Shown: positions 1-6,983, numbered from the stretch's first letter. The stretch: DNA of 7,676 nt from DASRHY01 sp046765875 (GCA_046765875.1 JBKPSJ010000260.1:1-7676), one strand, 5' to 3'. Notes: generated by a model not told the origin, from the sequence alone. Program-made: numbers and translations.

Positions 1-19
1 AGATGTGTATAAGAGACAG
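1..19. other. Tn5 mosaic-end sequencing adapter remnant (not genomic)
   Basis: The first 19 bases, AGATGTGTATAAGAGACAG, are identical to the mosaic end of hyperactive Tn5 as used in Nextera-type tagmentation libraries. The match starts at base 1 and ends where the transporter reading frame becomes plausible. This is what an untrimmed adapter at a contig end looks like. Bases 1-19 should be masked, and the truncation of the adjacent gene is an assembly boundary, not a transposon insertion. Confidence 0.96.
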
Positions 20-1574
20 GGATGATCACCTTGCTGTCGTGCGCTGAGGCTCGCAACGTGTCGAGCAGAATCGCCGTACCACCGCCGGCCTGCGCCTCGG
101 CACCCGGCACCTCATGGACCGCTGCCCGCACCCGGTCGACGGTGTCCTTCGCGGCCTGGCTGTCCGGGGACGCGGACATCGTGCCCTCCATATAGGCCAG
201 CCCGTTCTTGATCTGCGGCTGGCCGACCTGGGCGATGCCTTCGGTGGCCGCGAACGCCGCGCGGACCGCCTCGGCGCTCTCGGCCTTCGACACCACGACC
301 AGCGGATTACCGGATCCGGCCGGGAAGTGCTCGGCCAGCACGCGGGCGCCAACCACCGAGTCCGGCGTACCGATGAACGACTCCTCGTTGGAAAGGCCAG
401 TGGCGTCGAGCTGCAGGTTGCCCAGCGCGAGCGTGCCGAGGATCAAGGTGGTGACGACCCAGGTCATCCGCGGCCGCTTGGCGATCCGGTTGCCGACCTT
501 CGCCCATACGCCGGTCTCGGTGTGGTCCGCGGACCCGTACGTCGGCCGCAGCGGCCAGAACACCCAGCGGCCGAAGATCACCAGCAGCGCCGGCAGCAGC
601 GTGAGCATGGCCAGCAGCGCGACGACGATGCCGATCGCGGCGACCGGGCCGAGACCCCTCGTCGAGTTCATCGAGGCGAACAGCAGGCACAGCATGCCCG
701 CGACCACGGTCGAGCCGCTCGCCAGGATCGCCGGGCCGGCGCGGTGTAGCGCGAACGCCATCGCCTCGTGCCGGTCCTCGTGCCGGCGTAGCTCTTCTCT
801 GTATCTGGCCACCAGCAACAGGGCATAGTCCGTCCCCGCGCCGAACACCAGGACGGTCAGAATGCCCGCACTCTGCGCGTTCACCGTGAGGTCGGCCCTG
901 GTGGCGAGTAGGTAGATCACGGCCTGCGCGCTGAACAGCGCGACGCCGGCGGAGATCACCGGCAGCAGCCAGAGGACCGGGCTGCGGTATGTCAGCAGCA
1001 GGATGATGATCACGACCGCGGCGGCAGAGTAGAGCAGCTTGCCGTCGATACCGGCGAACGCCTCCGACTGGTCCGCACCGAACCCGCCAGGCCCGGTGAC
1101 GTGGAAGTCGAGCCCGGCCGGGCGCGAGTTCGCGATCTCGCGCATCTGGTCTGCCCGCTCGCCGAGCACCTCCCAACCGCTCTCGCCGAGGTTGATCGGC
1201 ACCAGCACCTGCAGCGCCTTGCCGTCCTCGGACGGGATCGGCCCGACCACCGCGCGGTCGACATTGTTCATGTCACCGAACTGCTTCACCTGCTGGGCGA
1301 CCGCGGCCTTGTCCTGCGGCGTGATCCCGTTGCCGCGCGCGTAGACCAACACGGTCAGGACCTCGTCGGTCGGGAGGAACGCCTCACTCTTCTTGAGCAC
1401 CTCGGTCGACTCGGCGTTACCAGGCAGCCACGATTCGGCGTTGTTGTCCTGGGCCTGAGTCAGCTTGCTCGCCGGGCCTGACGCGACCACCATCAAGCCG
1501 AGCCAAAGCACCAGCACAATCCATTTCGAGACCTTGCCGCACGGAATCTTGGCGAACCTGCCCACGCCATTCAT
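20..1574 (-). CDS. MMPL-family (RND superfamily) membrane transporter, N-terminal part; C-terminus cut by contig end
   Basis: Proton-driven inner-membrane transporter of the MMPL type, a family that exports lipids and other hydrophobic compounds in actinobacteria; the substrate is unknown here. The frame stays open for 518 codons into the adapter boundary. Visible order: TM1 at about residues 17-33, an extracytoplasmic porter domain to about 178 containing the family-typical SWLPGNAEST (48-57), five helices between about 181 and 336, TM7 at about 370-388, then the second porter domain up to residue 518. The motif FGAGTDYALLLVARYREEL (244-262) carries Asp249-Tyr250, the expected proton-relay pair in TM4. 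Family members are usually 700 aa or more, so TM8-12 and the tail are missing. The ATG at 1574 is supported by GAGGGG 9 nt upstream. The gene is divergent from recA. MMPL genes are often controlled by a neighbouring TetR-type regulator; none is visible here. Confidence 0.92.
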
Positions 1575-1583
1575 ATGTCAGTA

Positions 1584-1589
1584 CCCCTC
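1584..1589 (-). promoter_or_regulatory. Ribosome binding site of the MMPL transporter
   Basis: GAGGGG on the minus strand lies 9 nt before the ATG at 1574 and fixes the start of the transporter. It sits six nt downstream of the hairpin at 1596-1613 in the same transcript. Confidence 0.7.
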
Positions 1590-1595
1590 GAGAAG

Positions 1596-1613
1596 TGCCG
1601 GCCCCTGCCGGCA
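1596..1613 (-). promoter_or_regulatory. Hairpin in the leader of the transporter gene, next to its RBS
   Basis: A perfect 7-bp inverted repeat (TGCCGGC / GCCGGCA) with a 4-nt loop. On the minus-strand transcript the loop reads AGGG and the stem ends six nt before the GAGGGG ribosome binding site. It could affect translation initiation or mRNA stability. The stem is GC-only apart from one pair, so chance occurrence in this genome is possible. Confidence 0.4.
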
Positions 1614-1617
1614 ACCG

Positions 1618-1630
1618 TGATGTCACATCA
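1618..1630. promoter_or_regulatory. Palindrome TGATGT-N-ACATCA, candidate operator for the transporter gene
   Basis: A perfect 6+1+6 palindrome lies 44 bp before the transporter start, a usual position for a repressor operator. Nine of its bases (GTCACATCA) recur at 1703-1711. The symmetry and position suggest a TetR- or GntR-type binding site, but no regulator gene is in the window and no clear -35/-10 pair was found beside it. Confidence 0.4.
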
Positions 1631-1951
1631 AGGTCACTTAGCCCCGACCCAAGCCTGCGGGTGATCCCATCGGACAGTCAACGCATATCCGGGGCACCCC
1701 TGGTCACATCAGGGAAGACCCTGAGGTGAAATGGTTGCGGATGACAACAATCCTTCCGTTCGGTGCGCCGTGCTTGGAATCCCTTACTCCGCATCAATGC
1801 AGCGTGTGCTCCGAGCCACGTCGGTACCCACCGGTCCGGCTCGGCCTTCCGACTGGCGGCTGCGGGTACGGCGTGATTCCGAGCCCGAGCTGAGAGCGAC
1901 GGCGGAGTCGGGGAGGTCGACCACAGGTTCCCCCGGCGTGTCTTCCCGGTT

Positions 1952-1965
1952 CGAACAAGTGTTCG
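1952..1965. promoter_or_regulatory. SOS box (LexA operator) upstream of recA
   Basis: CGAACAAGTGTTCG is a perfect palindrome around the core GAAC-N4-GTTC, the LexA (Cheo-type) consensus of Gram-positive bacteria including actinobacteria. It resembles the box before Mycobacterium tuberculosis recA (GAACAGGTGTTC, from memory). It is centred about 154 bp before the recA start. LexA bound here would block the promoter whose -10-like hexamer TAGTGT begins at 1969. Damage-activated RecA would relieve this by LexA self-cleavage. Confidence 0.92.
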
Positions 1966-1968
1966 GGA

Positions 1969-1974
1969 TAGTGT
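1969..1974 (+). promoter_or_regulatory. -10-like hexamer of a LexA-controlled recA promoter
   Basis: TAGTGT fits the TAnnnT pattern of actinobacterial -10 elements and starts four bases after the SOS palindrome. The mycobacterial recA SOS box is likewise followed closely by TACTGT (from memory). No good -35 is present at 17-18 bp spacing (CCGGTT at 1946-1951), so the assignment rests on position relative to the operator. Confidence 0.4.
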
Positions 1975-1999
1975 CGGTTCCGGTACGCCGAGGGCCGGG

Positions 2000-2008
2000 T
2001 TATCCACA
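2000..2008 (+). promoter_or_regulatory. Consensus DnaA box in the recA upstream region
   Basis: TTATCCACA is an exact match to the 9-bp DnaA box consensus. It lies between the SOS box and the promoter-proximal elements of recA. A single box does not make an origin; if functional it would be a DnaA regulatory site. No cluster of further boxes is present. Confidence 0.45.
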
Positions 2009-2013
2009 CCGTA

Positions 2014-2025
2014 CGGATCGATCCG
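2014..2025. promoter_or_regulatory. Perfect 12-bp palindrome upstream of recA, function unknown
   Basis: CGGATCGATCCG is its own reverse complement over 12 bp. It lies five bases after the DnaA box and four bases before the damage-promoter-like motif at 2030. The position suits an operator for an additional regulator of recA. I do not recognise the motif. Confidence 0.35.
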
Positions 2026-2029
2026 CAAA

Positions 2030-2052
2030 CTGTCCGACGCGACCCATACCGT
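2030..2052 (+). promoter_or_regulatory. Candidate LexA-independent (PafBC/RecA-NDp-type) recA promoter
   Basis: CTGTCCGAC, eight bases, then TACCGT. The known actinobacterial damage promoter is TTGTCRGTG-N8-TAN3T, bound with PafBC. The upstream half here keeps the TGTC core and the later G but misses the other positions; the spacer of eight and the TAnnnT half match exactly. The order (SOS box upstream, this element downstream) is the same as in M. tuberculosis recA. A start site near 2059 would give a leader of roughly 54 nt. Confidence 0.42.
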
Positions 2053-2112
2053 CTCCAGCGAGAACGAGTCCTCCGGGCCGCCCCGCGGCCCCGAACAGAT
2101 GGGTTAGGTGGC

Positions 2113-3171
2113 ATGGCTGCAGCAGCGGGTACGGCGTCAGACCGGGAGAAGGCGCTCCAGACCGCCCTGACGCAGATCGAGCGGCAGTGCGGCAAGGGCT
2201 CGGTCATGCGGCTGGGCGAGAAGGGGCGCGCACCGATCGACGTGATCCCGACCGGCTCGATCGCGCTCGACGTGGCACTCGGCATCGGCGGCCTGCCGCG
2301 CGGCCGGGTGGTGGAGATCTACGGCCCGGAATCCTCGGGTAAGACGACGGTCGCCCTGCACGCGGTGGCGAACGCGCAGCGTGCCGGCGGCATCGCGGCG
2401 TTCATCGACGCCGAGCACGCGCTGGACCCGGACTACGCGCAGAAGCTGGGTGTCGACACCGACGCGCTGCTGGTCTCGCAGCCGGACTCCGGTGAGCAGG
2501 CGCTGGAGATCGCGGACATGCTGATCCGGTCCGGCGCGCTGGACATCATCGTGATCGACTCGGTGGCCGCACTGGTGCCACGCGCCGAGATCGAGGGCGA
2601 GATGGGTGACAGCCACGTCGGCCTGCAGGCCCGGCTGATGAGCCAGGCGCTGCGCAAGATGACCGGCGCGCTCAACGGCTCGGGCACGACCGCGATCTTC
2701 ATCAACCAGCTCCGGGAGAAGATAGGTGTGATGTTCGGGAGTCCTGAGACAACGACTGGTGGGCGGGCGTTGAAGTTCTACGCCTCGGTCCGGCTGGACG
2801 TCCGCCGGATCGAGTCGCTCAAGGACGGCTCGGACTTCGTCGGCAACCGGACCCGGGTCAAGGTGGTGAAGAACAAGGTCGCCCCGCCGTTCAAGCAGGC
2901 CGAGTTCGACATCCTGTATGGCCAGGGCATCAGCCGCGAGGGCAGCCTGCTCGACCTGGGCGTGGAGCAGGGCTTCGTGCGCAAGGCGGGCGCCTGGTTC
3001 ACCTACGACAGCGACCAGCTCGGCCAGGGCCGGGAGAACGCGCGCAACTTCCTGCGCGACAACCCCGACCTCGCCGACGAGCTGGAGAAGAAGATCAAGG
3101 AGAAGATGGGCGTCGGCGCGGCCATGGACAAGCCGGCGGACGCGGCCGACGAGGCGGATGTCGACTTCTGA
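2113..3171 (+). CDS. recA: Recombinase RecA
   Basis: RecA forms ATP-dependent filaments on single-stranded DNA, drives strand exchange in recombinational repair, and stimulates LexA autocleavage in the SOS response. The 352-aa length is normal for the family. Visible motifs: Walker A GPESSGKT (71-78), Walker B-like strand IIVIDSVAAL (145-154), loop L1 at EGEMGDSHVG (161-170), loop L2 after INQLREKIG with GSPETTTGG (209-217), KNKVAPPF (254-261), and an acidic C-terminus ending EADVDF. No intein interrupts the frame. Position 26 is Cys in QCGKGS where most RecA proteins have Phe. The ATG at 2113 has a weak AGG four bases upstream and gives a standard N-terminus. Codons 204-216 use an unusual share of A/T-ending codons. 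The stop overlaps the recX start, so the two are probably co-transcribed under the upstream SOS box. Confidence 0.98.
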   Translation: MAAAAGTASDREKALQTALTQIERQCGKGSVMRLGEKGRAPIDVIPTGSIALDVALGIGGLPRGRVVEIYGPESSGKTTVALHAVANAQRAGGIAAFIDAEHALDPDYAQKLGVDTDALLVSQPDSGEQALEIADMLIRSGALDIIVIDSVAALVPRAEIEGEMGDSHVGLQARLMSQALRKMTGALNGSGTTAIFINQLREKIGVMFGSPETTTGGRALKFYASVRLDVRRIESLKDGSDFVGNRTRVKVVKNKVAPPFKQAEFDILYGQGISREGSLLDLGVEQGFVRKAGAWFTYDSDQLGQGRENARNFLRDNPDLADELEKKIKEKMGVGAAMDKPADAADEADVDF

Positions 3172-3802
3172 CCGACGGCGGACTCGCTCGGGTCCGCGCC
3201 GAGGCCGTCGGCTCGGAGCCGACCACCCGTCCACTCCAGCGGATCCGGAGCTGGACGCCGATGTCGACCCGGAGTCGGCGGCGCGGACGATCCTGCTGAA
3301 CAAGCTGACCGGCCAGCCTCGCACCCGCGCGGAGCTGGCCGGGACGCTGGCTGAGCGGGGCATCTCGGACGAGGTGGCCGACCGGGTGCTGGAACGGTTC
3401 GGCGAGGTCGGGCTGATCGACGACGCCGCCTTCGCCGCCGCCTGGGTGGAGTCGCGACACACTGGCCGCGGACTCGCCCGCCGAGCGCTGGCGCACGAGT
3501 TGCGGCACCGCGGCGTCGAGGACGAGGTGGTCCGCGAGGCCGTCGACGAGCTCGACCCGGACCGTGAGGTGGAGACCGCTCGCGAACTGGTGCGGCGCAA
3601 GCTCCGCACGATGAAGCCGCCGGACGGACCGGTCGCCCGGCAGTCCGCGATGCGCCGGCTGCTCGGGATGCTGGCCCGCAAGGGGTACCCGGCCGGTCTG
3701 GCGATGACCGTCATCCGCGAGGAGTTGGCGGCTGCCGACGACGAGCTGCCGATGGTGGACGAATCGGGTGTCGAGGCCGAGGAACCTACGATCGACGGGT
3801 GA
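3158..3802 (+). CDS. recX: Regulatory protein RecX
   Basis: RecX binds RecA filaments and modulates (usually inhibits) RecA ATPase and strand exchange. The 214-aa product has an Arg-rich, low-complexity N-terminal extension (about 1-38), then the three-helix-repeat RecX domain at about 39-191. That domain contains the typical GLIDDAAFAAAWVESR (85-100) and RGLARRALAHELRHRGV (104-120). A short acidic tail follows. The ATG at 3158 lies within the last codons of recA in another frame, a 14-bp overlap; no ATG, GTG or TTG occurs in frame between it and the conserved domain, so this start is nearly forced. A GAGG lies close upstream inside recA. Overlap suggests translational coupling, as in mycobacterial recA-recX. 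A hairpin follows the stop after two bases. Confidence 0.94.
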   Translation: MSTSDRRRTRSGPRRGRRLGADHPSTPADPELDADVDPESAARTILLNKLTGQPRTRAELAGTLAERGISDEVADRVLERFGEVGLIDDAAFAAAWVESRHTGRGLARRALAHELRHRGVEDEVVREAVDELDPDREVETARELVRRKLRTMKPPDGPVARQSAMRRLLGMLARKGYPAGLAMTVIREELAAADDELPMVDESGVEAEEPTIDG

Positions 3803-3804
3803 GC

Positions 3805-3828
3805 CTGCCGCGCTGTTCAGCGCGGCAG
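3805..3828. terminator. Hairpin terminator between convergent recX and the GH20 gene
   Basis: CTGCCGCGCT, a 4-nt loop GTTC, then AGCGCGGCAG form a perfect 10-bp stem starting two bases after the recX stop. The GH20 gene ends at 3871 facing it, so the symmetric hairpin could end transcription from both sides. Neither strand has a U tract after the stem. This is common in high-GC actinobacteria, where such hairpins are thought to act without it. Confidence 0.72.
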
Positions 3829-3870
3829 CCACGGGGGCGGCTCGGGCGGGGGGTGTACGAAAGCAGGGCC

Positions 3871-6800
3871 TTAGGGGGTGCATTGGATCCGGGCGTCGGC
3901 CCAGTCGTTGGCGTCGTGGTCGAAGCCATCGCCGGCGTTGTCGGTCACCAGCGACAGGGTGTGCGCACCGGTGATGTCGAGGTCGATCGACTTGACCGTC
4001 TCACGGGTGATCAGGCCGCTCTCGTACACCTGCTGCCCGTCGACCTGGACGAAGAAGTGCGAGGTTCCGCCGTCGGTGGTGAAGTCGGCGGCGTCGTCGA
4101 TGCCGATGGTCGCGGTGAACCGCGTGCACTTGGCGCCCACGTCGTATGAGATGCGCGAGTTGCCTGCCGTGCCGAGACCCTTGGCGTACCGGACGCCGTT
4201 CAGGGTCATCGGATCGGTGCTGCCGATGTAGGTGTCGCGCGTCACGGTGGACCACTCGCTGGTCGCCTCGATCCAGTCCAGGTCGGACAGGTACGGATGC
4301 GACTTGCTGCGGATGCGCAGGTCCAGCGAGCCGAGCTGCGTCTGCGGTCCACCACCGGCCGTCGCGCTCAGATCAAGCCGCAGCGGACGCGTGATGTCAG
4401 AGGCGTTCGCGGCCGCCGAGGCGGTCAGCGTCGCCGACCCAGAACCACCGGCGGGCACGACCAAAGACCCGCTGGACGGCGCGACCGTGTAGTCGGAGCC
4501 ACTCGACGGTGTCCGCACCTCGTGCCAGGCAACGGTCACCGGACGCGCGGCATGGTTCGTGAACTCCAGCTGCGTTTGAGCGGAGTCACCCGGGTCGAGC
4601 GCAACCAGTGCCGGGTCGAGCTTGGTCTCCACGGCCTGGCCCAGCGACGACCGGGCGAAGCCGCCCGACTCGAGGATCGGCTGGTCCGAGCCCGGCTGAG
4701 CCTGGTACGCGACGTGGCCGACCAGGTGGTAGACGCCGGTCGCGGCCGACAGCGGGAGGTCCGTCCGCCAGCGCGACGACACCGTCTGGCCAGGTTGCAC
4801 AACGGAGAACTGCCTAGGTCCGACCGGGCGCAGCGAACGCGCCGCCCGGTCCTGGTTGGCCGATGCGTTCAGATCCAGCCGTACGTCGTACACCGGGCGG
4901 CCGGACGTGTTGAGGTAATCCACCAAGACTTCGTTGTCGCCGAGCTGCCGCAGGGACGAAGGTGCGTGCACGGTGACGTCGGCGGACGGAGCGACGTAGT
5001 CGATCTCGGCGACACTGGAGTACCCGCCGTCCGGTCCGACGTACCGGAGCCAGCGATAGCTTCCGGTGTCGGAGACGGGCTGCTCGTTCCAGCCGTAGTC
5101 CGGACGCGCCGAGACAGTGGCCAGCGTCTTGCATCCGCTTGTCGGGCCGGTGGTGCAGCCCTCGAACCGGCCGCCGACCATGCGGTCGAGGTTCTGGTCG
5201 CCGGGTGTCGCGAAGTACCGCACCAGCGAGACGGCCGACTCCTTGCCCGCGCCGAGGTCGATGCCGGTGTAGCCGCCGTCGGGGTCGGCGTTGAGGAAGT
5301 ACGTGATCGGGTCGCCGTCGTACGCCTTGTCGTAGGTGCTGGTTGTCTCGTACGGATTGGTACCGTACGGCGTGCCGGACAGCTTGCCGGGCAATGCGTA
5401 CTCGGTAACGCCGGGTGGCGTACCGATCGCGTCGGCACGAGCGTAGAAGTCGGTGACAGTGCCCTGCCGTGGCCCACCCCAGGTGCGGTCGGCGAGGACC
5501 TCCTCGGGCCGGCGCAGGTACGCGTCGAACGAACTCTCCGGACGGTCGATGGCGTTGTCGGACCAGACCGAGATCTGGTAGCCGGCCAGTCGTGGGTGCT
5601 CCAGCGGCTGCCACTCCTCGTACAGGTATTGCGGGTTCGGCAGCAGCGGGAAGCCCTGTGTGACGTACAGCGTGTCGCTGGGGGAGACGACGACCTCGTA
5701 GCCCATACCGAGGTACTTCTGCGGGCTGTGGTCACCGCCGGACTCGGCGGAGGTCGTCCATGCCTCGACCTTGATGTTCTTGTCCGGGCTGGTGGTCGGG
5801 CTCTGGTCGACGTCCCACCAGTTCCAGATCACCATCTTCTTGCCGTGCGCGCGGACGGTGCGGTTCATGTCGTTGATGAAGTCGACGAACACGTCCGACG
5901 GGGTGGCGAAGCCGTGCTGCTGTGCGTACTGCACCAGTTCGGGGCACTTGGACTGCGGGTCCGCGGTTGGGTACTCGTCGGTGGCGATATGGAACTCTGG
6001 TCCGCTGAACAGTGGGGCGAACTCGTTGATCAGGTCACGGGCGAACTGGCGTGCCTCGGCCTTGGTGACGTCGAGGGTCGAGCCGGCCATGGACGAACAG
6101 GAGAAGCCGAGCTCGGGCCTGGCCCTGATCGCCGCGGCGGCGTGGGACGGCATCTCGATCTCGGGAATGATGTTCACGTGGTACCGATGGGCTGCCGCCT
6201 CGAACTGGCGGATGTCGGCCTTCGTGTACGCCTGGGGAGCCGCCAGGTAGGGGTACTTGTCGCTGACGAGCCGGAACGCGTTGTTGTCGCTGAAGTGCAG
6301 CTGCAGCGTGTTCAGGTGCAGATACCCGAGCTGCCGGATCGTCTGCAGGATGTAGTCAGGCGACCAGTACTTCCGGCCGACGTCGAGCAGGTGTCCGCGC
6401 TCACGGAACTGCGGCCAGTCACGTGCCTGTCCGTGCGGCAGGGAGCGGTGGCCGGCAGTTGTACGCAGGATCTGCAGCACGGTCTGCGTGCCGTAGAAGA
6501 CGCCGGCGTCGCTGCCTCCGCGAAGCTCGACATGGTCGCCGATGTCGAGTACGTATCCCTCCGGATCGATCTGGGCGCGCTGGCCGGACAGCAAGATGTC
6601 GCCGTTCGCGGCCTGCGTGCCTTCGGCGACCCGCAGGTCGAAACCGGTGATCGCGGCGATGTCGCTGTGGAGCTGGTCCGCCTCGTCGCTGAGGCTGGCG
6701 GAGCCGACGACGATCCGCGACTTCGGGTTCACAGTGAGCACACCTGTGGCACCGGTCCACTCCCGCAAGGCCGGCACCAGCGCCGGCGCGGGGTTCGTCC

Positions 6801-6885
6801 CGGAGGCCGGCGTAGCGGCCGCGGCGGGCCCTGCCGTTCCGAGAACCATCGATACAAGGGCGACCGCGACGGCGAGCACACGCAT
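3871..6885 (-). CDS. Secreted multidomain glycoside hydrolase family 20 enzyme (beta-N-acetylhexosaminidase / lacto-N-biosidase-like)
   Basis: Predicted exo-acting hydrolase releasing N-acetylhexosamine or a HexNAc-containing disaccharide outside the cell. The 1004 aa read: signal peptide 1-24 (MRVLAVAVAL..., cleavage near AAAA/TP), GH20 N-terminal domain about 32-155, TIM barrel about 157-480, a discoidin/CBM32-like domain about 505-632, two NEW3/Ig-like segments about 636-735 and 752-858, and an NPCBM domain about 863-1003. Barrel landmarks: RGHLLDVGRKYW (163-174), LHFSDNNAF (196-204), the acid pair Asp303-Glu304 in FHIATDEY, WNWWD (354-358), and VWSDNA (440-445). HIATDE replaces the common HxGGDE, so substrate assignment is open. 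Six cysteines, including 577/585 and 920/1002, could pair outside the cell. The ATG at 6885 is chosen over upstream starts because AGGAG lies 9 nt before it and the signal peptide begins there. Transcribed convergently to recX. Confidence 0.9.
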   Translation of the reverse strand: MRVLAVAVALVSMVLGTAGPAAAATPASGTNPAPALVPALREWTGATGVLTVNPKSRIVVGSASLSDEADQLHSDIAAITGFDLRVAEGTQAANGDILLSGQRAQIDPEGYVLDIGDHVELRGGSDAGVFYGTQTVLQILRTTAGHRSLPHGQARDWPQFRERGHLLDVGRKYWSPDYILQTIRQLGYLHLNTLQLHFSDNNAFRLVSDKYPYLAAPQAYTKADIRQFEAAAHRYHVNIIPEIEMPSHAAAAIRARPELGFSCSSMAGSTLDVTKAEARQFARDLINEFAPLFSGPEFHIATDEYPTADPQSKCPELVQYAQQHGFATPSDVFVDFINDMNRTVRAHGKKMVIWNWWDVDQSPTTSPDKNIKVEAWTTSAESGGDHSPQKYLGMGYEVVVSPSDTLYVTQGFPLLPNPQYLYEEWQPLEHPRLAGYQISVWSDNAIDRPESSFDAYLRRPEEVLADRTWGGPRQGTVTDFYARADAIGTPPGVTEYALPGKLSGTPYGTNPYETTSTYDKAYDGDPITYFLNADPDGGYTGIDLGAGKESAVSLVRYFATPGDQNLDRMVGGRFEGCTTGPTSGCKTLATVSARPDYGWNEQPVSDTGSYRWLRYVGPDGGYSSVAEIDYVAPSADVTVHAPSSLRQLGDNEVLVDYLNTSGRPVYDVRLDLNASANQDRAARSLRPVGPRQFSVVQPGQTVSSRWRTDLPLSAATGVYHLVGHVAYQAQPGSDQPILESGGFARSSLGQAVETKLDPALVALDPGDSAQTQLEFTNHAARPVTVAWHEVRTPSSGSDYTVAPSSGSLVVPAGGSGSATLTASAAANASDITRPLRLDLSATAGGGPQTQLGSLDLRIRSKSHPYLSDLDWIEATSEWSTVTRDTYIGSTDPMTLNGVRYAKGLGTAGNSRISYDVGAKCTRFTATIGIDDAADFTTDGGTSHFFVQVDGQQVYESGLITRETVKSIDLDITGAHTLSLVTDNAGDGFDHDANDWADARIQCTP

Positions 6886-6894
6886 CAGGAACAT

Positions 6895-6899
6895 CTCCT
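6895..6899 (-). promoter_or_regulatory. Ribosome binding site of the GH20 gene
   Basis: AGGAG on the minus strand lies 9 nt before the ATG at 6885. It decides between this start and upstream in-frame ATGs at 6894 (which overlaps the AGGAG) and 7005 (no SD, upstream of the promoter-like hexamers). Confidence 0.8.
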
Positions 6900-6925
6900 G
6901 CGAGGTCAGGCTATGAGTCGTCCGG

Positions 6926-6954
6926 ACGCTAACACCGCAGCCCCGTGCGCTCAA
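6926..6954 (-). promoter_or_regulatory. Candidate promoter of the GH20 gene
   Basis: On the minus strand TTGAGC (6949-6954), a 17-bp spacer, and TAGCGT (6926-6931) form a good housekeeping-sigma promoter for a high-GC organism. Transcription would start near 6919, giving a leader of about 34 nt with the AGGAG near its end. This fits the chosen start at 6885. Confidence 0.6.
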
Positions 6955-6983
6955 GTGCTCACAACGCGCGATTTCAAACTCGA

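Larger units (their letters stand above)
1575..2112. other. Divergent intergenic region between the MMPL transporter and recA
   Basis: This 538-bp stretch holds no convincing gene. A 116-codon minus-strand frame (1678-2028) has mixed third-position composition, no recognisable product, and would run across the SOS box, so I treat it as noncoding. The transporter-side half contains the RBS, hairpin and palindrome listed separately. The recA-side half from about 1940 contains the SOS box, -10-like hexamer, DnaA box, palindrome and second promoter-like element. Between 1715 and 1940 I see nothing specific. Confidence 0.7.

Noticed and set aside
307..1176. A 289-codon minus-strand frame and other short frames within 26-1626
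   Set aside because: All overlap the transporter frame, whose translation shows membrane helices and the MMPL Asp-Tyr motif. The true frame is easy to miss because it has no stop within the contig.
1678..2028. A 116-codon minus-strand frame between the transporter and recA
   Set aside because: No recognisable product, mixed third-position base use, no good ribosome site, and it would cover the recA SOS box and DnaA box.
2113..3171. Intein in recA
   Set aside because: The frame is uninterrupted and encodes a normal 352-aa RecA; only unusual codons near a possible insertion region remain.
2137..3714. A 525-codon open frame on the minus strand across recA and recX
   Set aside because: Antisense shadow of two certain genes; the product is Arg/Ser/Leu-rich low complexity.
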